Source: Malania oleifera
Taxonomy: Eukaryota > Streptophyta > Magnoliopsida > Santalales > Ximeniaceae
Assembly: GCF_029873635.1 (NCBI RefSeq)
Contig: NC_080418.1
Location: 151,397,748-151,461,747, forward strand
DNA length: 64,000 nucleotides
Reading direction: 5' to 3'
Below the pieces are notes generated by a model. The model saw only the letters and a list, made by a program, of their open reading frames with translations. It ran no database searches and was not told where the DNA came from. The position numbers and the translations under genes are program-made. This document shows, piece after piece, positions 57,990 through 64,000 of this stretch (positions within the stretch are counted from its first letter, which is position 1; each line of letters begins with the position of its first letter).

Positions 57990-60900
57990 TAGGATAAACC
58001 CTAGAGGTAACAATGTTAAAGCTGGAGGTAGTGGCGACGTGGGGGCCTCCAGTGTGGGTGGCAGTGACTCTGACCAGGTACTGCATAGTGTGACTCAGTA
58101 AGTTATGACAGAAATAACACGAAATTCTAAGGAATAAGACTGCCCATCAGCTGATCAGGGCTACATGATCAGACAATTTACTCATATGAATCCTCCCGCA
58201 TTCTTAGGGGAGCCGACCCAGCTATAGCAGAGAACTGAATCCAGGAGATTGAGAAAATACTGACAGTGCTGCACTGCACTAATGAATAGAGAGTTCTCTA
58301 TGCCATATTCAAATTGACAATTGAGGTCGAGCGGTGATGGATAGCTGTGAAATTATTGGAGGAGTAGAGACCAGTACCAGTAGCCATAACCTAGAGCTAG
58401 TTTAAGGAAATATTCTTTGATCGATACTTCCCCGTTACCATTAGAGAAGCTAAGGTCGAGAGGTTTCTTCATTTGACCCAGGGGCACTTGACGGTTCAGT
58501 AGTATGCGACAAAGCTTGTTGAGCTGTCCTGTTTTTCCTTGTATATGGTTCCAAATGAGGCAAAAAAGGCAAGGAAATTTGAGAGAGGCTTGAGACAAGA
58601 AATTTATGTGTAGATGGCAGTTTTACAGGTGCAGGATTTCTCAAAACTTGTGGATAAGGCCACTGTAGCAAAGACAGGAGGTGAGGGGTCGAGTGTACCG
58701 TACTTACCTTAGATGTAACAAGATGCATGTTAGGGAATGTCGAGCTGGGACAAACAACTGCTATTAGTGCGGTAGACCTGGACACGTAGCACAAGGCTGT
58801 CATGCGCCACCTAGTAATATGTATGCTCCTACACAATTCTGAGGAAACAACCAAGCACCTCGAGGCGGCCAGCAGAGGAACACCACCTAGGCACGGGTTT
58901 ATGCCTTGACACCAGGAGACGTAGAGGCGACCAACGATGTGGTGATAGGTACTGTTTCTATATTTTTAATTAAAATTATTGTTTTGTTTGATTCAAGGGC
59001 AACACACTCGTTTATTTCTTGGGAGTATATTAGAATGTGTATGATGGAAACTCAATTGTTAGACACCGAAATATATGTAGCCACAACAACAGGAACAATG
59101 GTAAAATGTAGAAAGGTACTTAAGGATTATCCAATGGATATTTAGGGAAAGATATTGCCCATTGATCTTGTGGTGCTTGATATGCACGAGTTTGATGTGA
59201 TTTTGGGAATGAACTAGCCAGCCACCAATTATGCCAGTATAGATTGTTATAAGAAAGAGGCAGTGTTCTGACCCCCTGGGGAGTACCAGTGCTTTTTGTT
59301 AAAAAGAAAGACAGATTGATGAGGATGTGTATATATTATAGGGAGATAAACAAAGTGACAATTAAGAATAGGTATCCTCTTCCCCATATTGATGGTTTGT
59401 TTGACCACCTTCAAGGAACATAGGTTTACTCTAAGATTGATCTTCGATCAGGGTATCATCAAGTGAAAATCAAGGTAGAGGATGTTTCAAAGACTACTTT
59501 CTGAACCAGGTATGACCATTATGAGTTCTTGGTTATTTCGTTCGGACTGACGAATGCTCTTGCTGCATTTATGGTTCTGATGAATAGGTTTTCCATGAAT
59601 ACCTGGATCAGTTTGTGATAGTATTCATCGATGATATTATGGTATATTCGAGGGGTTTTGAGGAGCACAGAAATCATTTGGGGCTAGTACTTCAGTTGCT
59701 AAGGGAAAAGAAGCTAAATGCTAAATTCCAGAAATATGAATTCTGGTTGGAGAAAGTCGCATTCCTTAGACACGTGATATCCAGGGATGGTGTCTTAGTG
59801 GACCCTAGCAAAATAGAGGCAGTAGTTGATTGGGTGAGATCGAGAAATGTTCAGGAAGTTAGGAGTTTCTTGTGTTTGGCAGGGTACTTGTGATACCCCA
59901 TGGATGAAAGACTTTAAAAGATTATATGTTACTACCCATATCAACAAGGTGCACCTTTCTTTTCGGGAGCTTTCCTATAAGAACTCCATAGTTAAGCGTG
60001 CTTAGCTTGGAGAAATTTTGGGATGGGTGACCACCTGAGAAGTTTTCTCAGGAAGTGTGTGAGTGAGGACAAAACACATTGAAAAGGACACGTGTTGATT
60101 TGTGGGGCCAGTCATTAGTTTGATAAAGCTAGCCCCCTGTTGTCTGGTCCAGGTGGAGGAGGAGAGACGCAGTGCTCCCTGGCAGACCCAGGTTGGGGCG
60201 TTATAAATGGTATCAGAGCCAACACCCAGCCGAAAGTGTGATGAGATTCACATCTCCTAGGTTTGGAAATGTGGGTTCGCAACGAGGACGTTGCGTTCTA
60301 TAAGTGGGGAAGAATATGATACCCCATGGATGAAAGGCTTTAAAGGATTATATGTTACTACCTATATCAATAAGGTGCACATTTCTTTTTGGGAGCTTTC
60401 CTATAAGAACTCCATAGTTAAGTGTGCTTGGCTTGGAGCAATCTTGGGATGGGTGACCACTTGGGAAGTTTTCTCAGGAAGTGTGTGAGTGAGGACAAAA
60501 CACACTGAAAAGGTCACGTGTTGATTTGTGGGGCCAGTCATTAGTCTGATAAGGCTAGCCCCCTGTTGTCTGGTCCAGGTGGAGGAGGAGAGAAGCAGTG
60601 CTCCTTGGTAGACCCAGGTTGGGGCGTTACAGTACTATCGTCTGTTTATGGAAAGATTTTTGAAACTAACGGGTCCTCTGATACAGTTGACGAGGAAGAA
60701 TGTAAAGTTTGAGTGAAATGATGATTGTGAGCAGAGCTTCCAAGAATTGAAACAATGACTCATCACTGCACTAGTTTTGACTATTCCATTAAGAGATGGT
60801 GGATTTGTGATCTACAGTAACACGTCCCTGAGAGGACTTACGTGTGTACTTATGCAACAAGGGAAGGTTGTGGCTTATGCTTCTTAGCAATCAAGGAGTA

Positions 60901-62200
60901 TGAGCAGAACTACCCTACACATGATTTGGAGTTTGCTATGGGGATTTTTGCGTTGAAAATTTGGAGGCACTACTTATATGGTGAAAGATGTGAGATATTC
61001 AAATATCATAAAAGCTGAAGTACTTTTTTACACAGAAGGAGTTGAATATGAGGCAAAGGAGGTGGCTGGAATTGATTAAAGATTGCGACTATACCATTAG
61101 TTACCACCTAGGGAAGGCTAATGTGGTAGCTGATGCCTTAAGTTGGAAGTCAGTGAGTGTCTCAGTATCAATAGTGGTGGCGTAACATTAGACCAAAAAG
61201 GATTTAGAAACACTTGGGGGTAGAGCTCGTAGAGGGAAGCCATCAACCATTCATTGCGAGTCTAGTAGTTCAGCCCACTTTACTGGAGAAGATTAGGACT
61301 GCTCAGATAAAAGATACAAAGCTAGAAAATATTGTGGATAAAGTGTAGAGCGGGATGGACAAATATTTTAGTATCTTAGATGATAGAGGGTTGAGATTTC
61401 ATACCTGGTTGTGTGTACCTAACGATACTAAAATTAAAAGAACTATTTTGGATGAGTCACATCATTCCCTTTATACAGTGCATCTAGGAAGTATTAAGAC
61501 GTATAAGGATCTGTAAGAATCCTTCTGGTGGAGTTTGTTTATAATAACAGTTACTAGTCTAGTATTGGGATCATATTGTATGAAACTTTGTATGGTTGAA
61601 GGTGTCGATCTCCATTGTATTGGGATGAGGATGGCGAACAGAAGATTTTGAGGCCATAAATTATTCAGCAGACTTATGAAAAAATCAGACTTATTTCTAA
61701 AAAAAAATTAATTAATTAATTAAATTAGAATAACACAGAGTCAGAAAAGGAGTTATGCTAATACTCGCCGACAGGAATTGGGATTTGACGAAGAGGATAA
61801 GATATTCTTGAGAATTGCACCAATAAGGAGGGATATGAGATTTGGGAAGAAGGATAAGTTAAGTCCTAGGTATATTGTACCATTTGAGATACTAGAAAGG
61901 GTTGGTTCAATTGCTTACAGGTTAGCATTACCCCCAACCCTAGCTAGGATCCATGACATATTTCATGTATTGATGCTGAAGAAGTACGTCCCAGATTCGT
62001 CCTATATAATTAGTTATAAGGCACTGGAACTTGAAGATACTTTGTTATATGAGGAGGTTCTAGTTTAGATCCTAGATCATAAGGAACAGGAGTTACACAC
62101 AAAGAGGATCCCATTAGTGAAGGTACTCTGGCGTAATCATGCAGTTGAGGAAACTTCATAGGAGTTAGAGGAGGATATGCGTCTGGTGTATCCACATTTA
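57990..62200 (+). pseudogene. Broken gag-pol region of element F, interrupted by Cassandra
   Basis: Recognisable pieces are a CCHC-like knuckle near 58760, protease LFDSRATHSFIS near 58985, [14 protein letters not shown] near 59620 with [13 protein letters not shown] near 59805, RNase H text near 60800-61130, integrase finger text near 61450 and the tail ARIHDIFHVLMLKKYVPDSS near 61945. The order marks Ty3/gypsy and the tail resembles Del/Tekay. No part encodes a whole protein. Confidence 0.82.
59889..60631 (+). mobile_element. Cassandra TRIM retrotransposon (5S-RNA-derived LTRs), structurally complete
   Basis: Two 317-bp LTRs (59889-60205 and 60315-60631) begin T(G/A)TGATACCCC and end GGGCGTTA(T/C)A. 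A TGGTATCAGAGCC primer site starts at 60208, and a GTGGGGAAGAA polypurine tract precedes the second LTR. The perfect 5-bp duplication GTACT flanks the element (59884-59888 and 60632-60636). Each LTR carries a 5S rRNA-like segment: AACTCCATAGTTAAG.GTGCT (box A region) and GGATGGGTGACC (box C, 60021-60032 and 60447-60458). This is the hallmark of Cassandra, whose LTRs hold a Pol III 5S promoter. There is no protein coding, as expected. I count about 21 LTR differences (6.6%), roughly 2.5 million years at 1.3e-8. It sits in the RT/RNase H region of element F. Confidence 0.95.
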
Positions 62201-62559
62201 TTCAGTTAGGCCTAGCACGAGACAGGTAAGTATTTGGTTATGTTAAATATTGATGTAGTCAATGCACGGTTCTACAACTAGTATGTATAGTTATAGTCCT
62301 TTTATATATGGTTTTGAGTTTGAATGGTTTTGGGAGAGTTTTTCTTTGACAATTTGTAATCTCCTATAGATCGTATATGTAACCATGGTATTCCTCCACC
62401 ATAAGTGAGGGTAATTAATAAATTTGGAATGGGGCCGCTATGTGGGTTGCTGCCAGCTCTTCCTAGAATTGAATAAACATTTTAGTGATTCTCAAAGGAA
62501 GTTGTGATAAGTGTAAGTTAGCAAATTTCGATGAAGAAATTTTTATAAGGAGGGGAGAA

Positions 62560-62585
62560 TGTAGGGACTTTCAAACAAAATATTA

Positions 62586-62616
<31 letters not shown>

Positions 62617-62856
62617 AATATAAAACTTATTTGTGAGTGTAGATGATAAGACAAAAGCTAAATATATAATCATATATTATTATATATGTATATATAATAC
62701 TAATATAATAATAATATATGAATGGATTGCATTAAATGCAATCTGATGCATCAGATTTCAATTGCCCATTTCCTCCTTCTTCCTACTTAAATTCATTTTC
62801 AATTTCAAAGTTCCCATGGCCGTGACTCCCCCTTTCTCTCTCCTCAAACCTTCCCA

Positions 62857-62906
<50 letters not shown>

Positions 62907-63268
62907 AATTTCTCCCCATCTATAAGCCAAATCGACGATCAGACACCACCACGACGTCCCAACTTTGATCCTTAGTAAGTTAATCGGAGCATATTTTAGG
63001 TTTGGGCTTCCTAGGCACTACTCCAGGGCCAAGACAAGGGGAATGAATTATGTCAGTTATTTTAGAAATTTATCCCATTAAATCATGTATATGGCTTTCT
63101 GAGTAATTTTATGGGTACGAAAATTATGGCTTATTTATTAAATTGTAGTATTTGATTAAATTACATTTTTGGGAATATTTTGGAATTAAGTTAAACTGCA
63201 GGGATTTGATTAAATTAGATTTTTGGGAAAAACCTGGCATTATGAGTTTGAGAAAACCCTATAAAAGG

Positions 63269-63322
<54 letters not shown>

Positions 63323-64000
63323 TTTTCGAAAAAATATATTTTTCCTGGGCAGTTATTATATTATTGATTTATCAGTCAAATTGCGTGGCATGAGAATAAT
63401 TATTGTTGTATGATTAAACATGATGGTTTTTATATAGTTATGAAATGACAGTTATGATATGACATTTTAATATTGAGTTGTGAATTTATACTGAAATCAT
63501 GAAATGTTGAGAATAATGTGATTTATAAAAAGACAATGTTATACCAATATGATTTGTTGTTATGAAATGCAAGATGATTTACAGATGATATAATTATTAA
63601 GAAATATGAATTGATGAAATTATTACTATATCATGACTTGTGTGAAGGGCTACAAAAGGGGTGAATTAGTCATGTTATGTGTGTAGGGCCACGAAAGGGG
63701 TGAATTGGTCATTTTATGTGTGTAGGGTCACGAAAGGGGTGAATTGACCATGTTATGTGTGTAGGGCCACAAAAGGGGCGAATTGGCCATGTTATGTGTG
63801 TAGGGCCACGAAAGGGGTGAATTGGTCATGTTATGATGTGATATGCCAAATATATACTGAGACAGTTATGATATGACGGTTTTTTTATCGATTATGATAT
63901 GATAGATATGATATGACAGTGAAAACATGATTTATACAAATTTTTGAAATGATGATTATGAAATGAGATTATGTTATTAGTTATGTTATATAAATTATAC
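62560..64000 (+). mobile_element. 3' LTR of element F (partial)
   Basis: It starts TGTAGGGACTT after the polypurine tract and aligns with 55267 onward. It includes a CT microsatellite (about 62856-62902), a TA microsatellite (about 63270-63318) absent or short in the partner LTR, and five 39-bp repeats (63640-63834). It leaves the window before its end. Confidence 0.9.

Larger units (their letters stand above)
55267..64000 (+). mobile_element. Broken Ty3/gypsy element F (Del/Tekay-like), right end outside window
   Basis: The 5' LTR is 55267-57538 (TGTAGGGACTC...GGATATTA, about 2.27 kb) and the 3' LTR begins at 62560 and leaves the window. A diverged primer site (TGGCATGGAATCAGAG) follows at 57539. 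The interior runs gag (about 57990-58890), protease (58900-59230), RT (59280-59890), RNase H (60780-61150), partial integrase (61440-61700) and a chromodomain-like tail (61780-62200), then a polypurine tract (AAGGAGGGGAGAA, 62547-62559). It sits inside a LINE. A short hand comparison of the LTRs gave about 6% difference. It is broken many times and carries a Cassandra element. Confidence 0.85.

Noticed and set aside
59981-60480. Two 5S rRNA genes
   Set aside because: The 5S-like stretches lie inside matching LTRs with primer site, polypurine tract and target duplication and are diverged from 5S; they are Cassandra LTRs.

Overview
This is plant nuclear DNA, and the window is dominated by nested retroelements. 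The elements are plant-type: long-LTR Ty3/gypsy chromoviruses of the Del/Tekay kind, copia elements, a Cassandra TRIM with 5S-derived LTRs, a Tat-like gypsy LTR, plant L1-type LINEs and a tRNA-derived SINE. The only host gene I can support has plant-style short introns and belongs to a plant pollen family. Nothing points to one species; an angiosperm with a repeat-rich genome is the safest reading.

Layout. 1-16243: a broken Del/Tekay gypsy element (start off the left edge, 3' LTR at 14345-16243) that carries an unassigned insert and a gag-only gypsy element (1767-11423). That element holds a reverse-orientation solo LTR of its own family (3637-6563). 16244-19200: a broken plus-strand copia element. 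19200-25392: a minus-strand, gag-only copia element with SIRE-like Gag features; its left LTR is truncated and abuts the other copia. 25393-29295: CACTA-like subterminal repeats and diverged repeats, split by a gypsy solo LTR (26049-28424). 29296-30005: the 3' end of a LINE.

30006-36472 is the one relatively gene-like island. It holds a complete three-exon gene (32026-33945, 554 aa) for an L-ascorbate-oxidase-like, SKU5-similar secreted protein of the pollen NTP303/BP10 type. Small elements follow it: a 120-bp tandem duplication, a SINE, a foldback palindrome, a gypsy scrap and a Tat-like LTR end. 36473-54185 is a second gypsy nest with non-matching outer LTRs. Its 3' LTR is interrupted twice: by a 4.6-kb Tat/Ogre-like solo LTR full of minisatellites (41708-46319) and by a large-LTR, small-interior element (46972-53595) that itself contains a reverse solo LTR (47921-50517). 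54186-55266 is a rearranged LINE. 55267 to the right edge is a third broken gypsy element, interrupted by a complete Cassandra element (59889-60631).

Target-site duplications (TSDs) read by eye fix the insertion order in most places. Four solo LTRs show that recombinational removal has been active. No retroelement coding region looks whole. The strongest leads for novelty are regulatory and structural. One is the repeated CGTCGACGA-type palindromes upstream of the TATA box in several different LTR families. Another is a conserved LTR block followed by a splice-acceptor-like tract. The third is the inverted pairs of kilobase-long LTRs that could form double-stranded RNA. All coordinates, repeat counts and divergences are hand readings.
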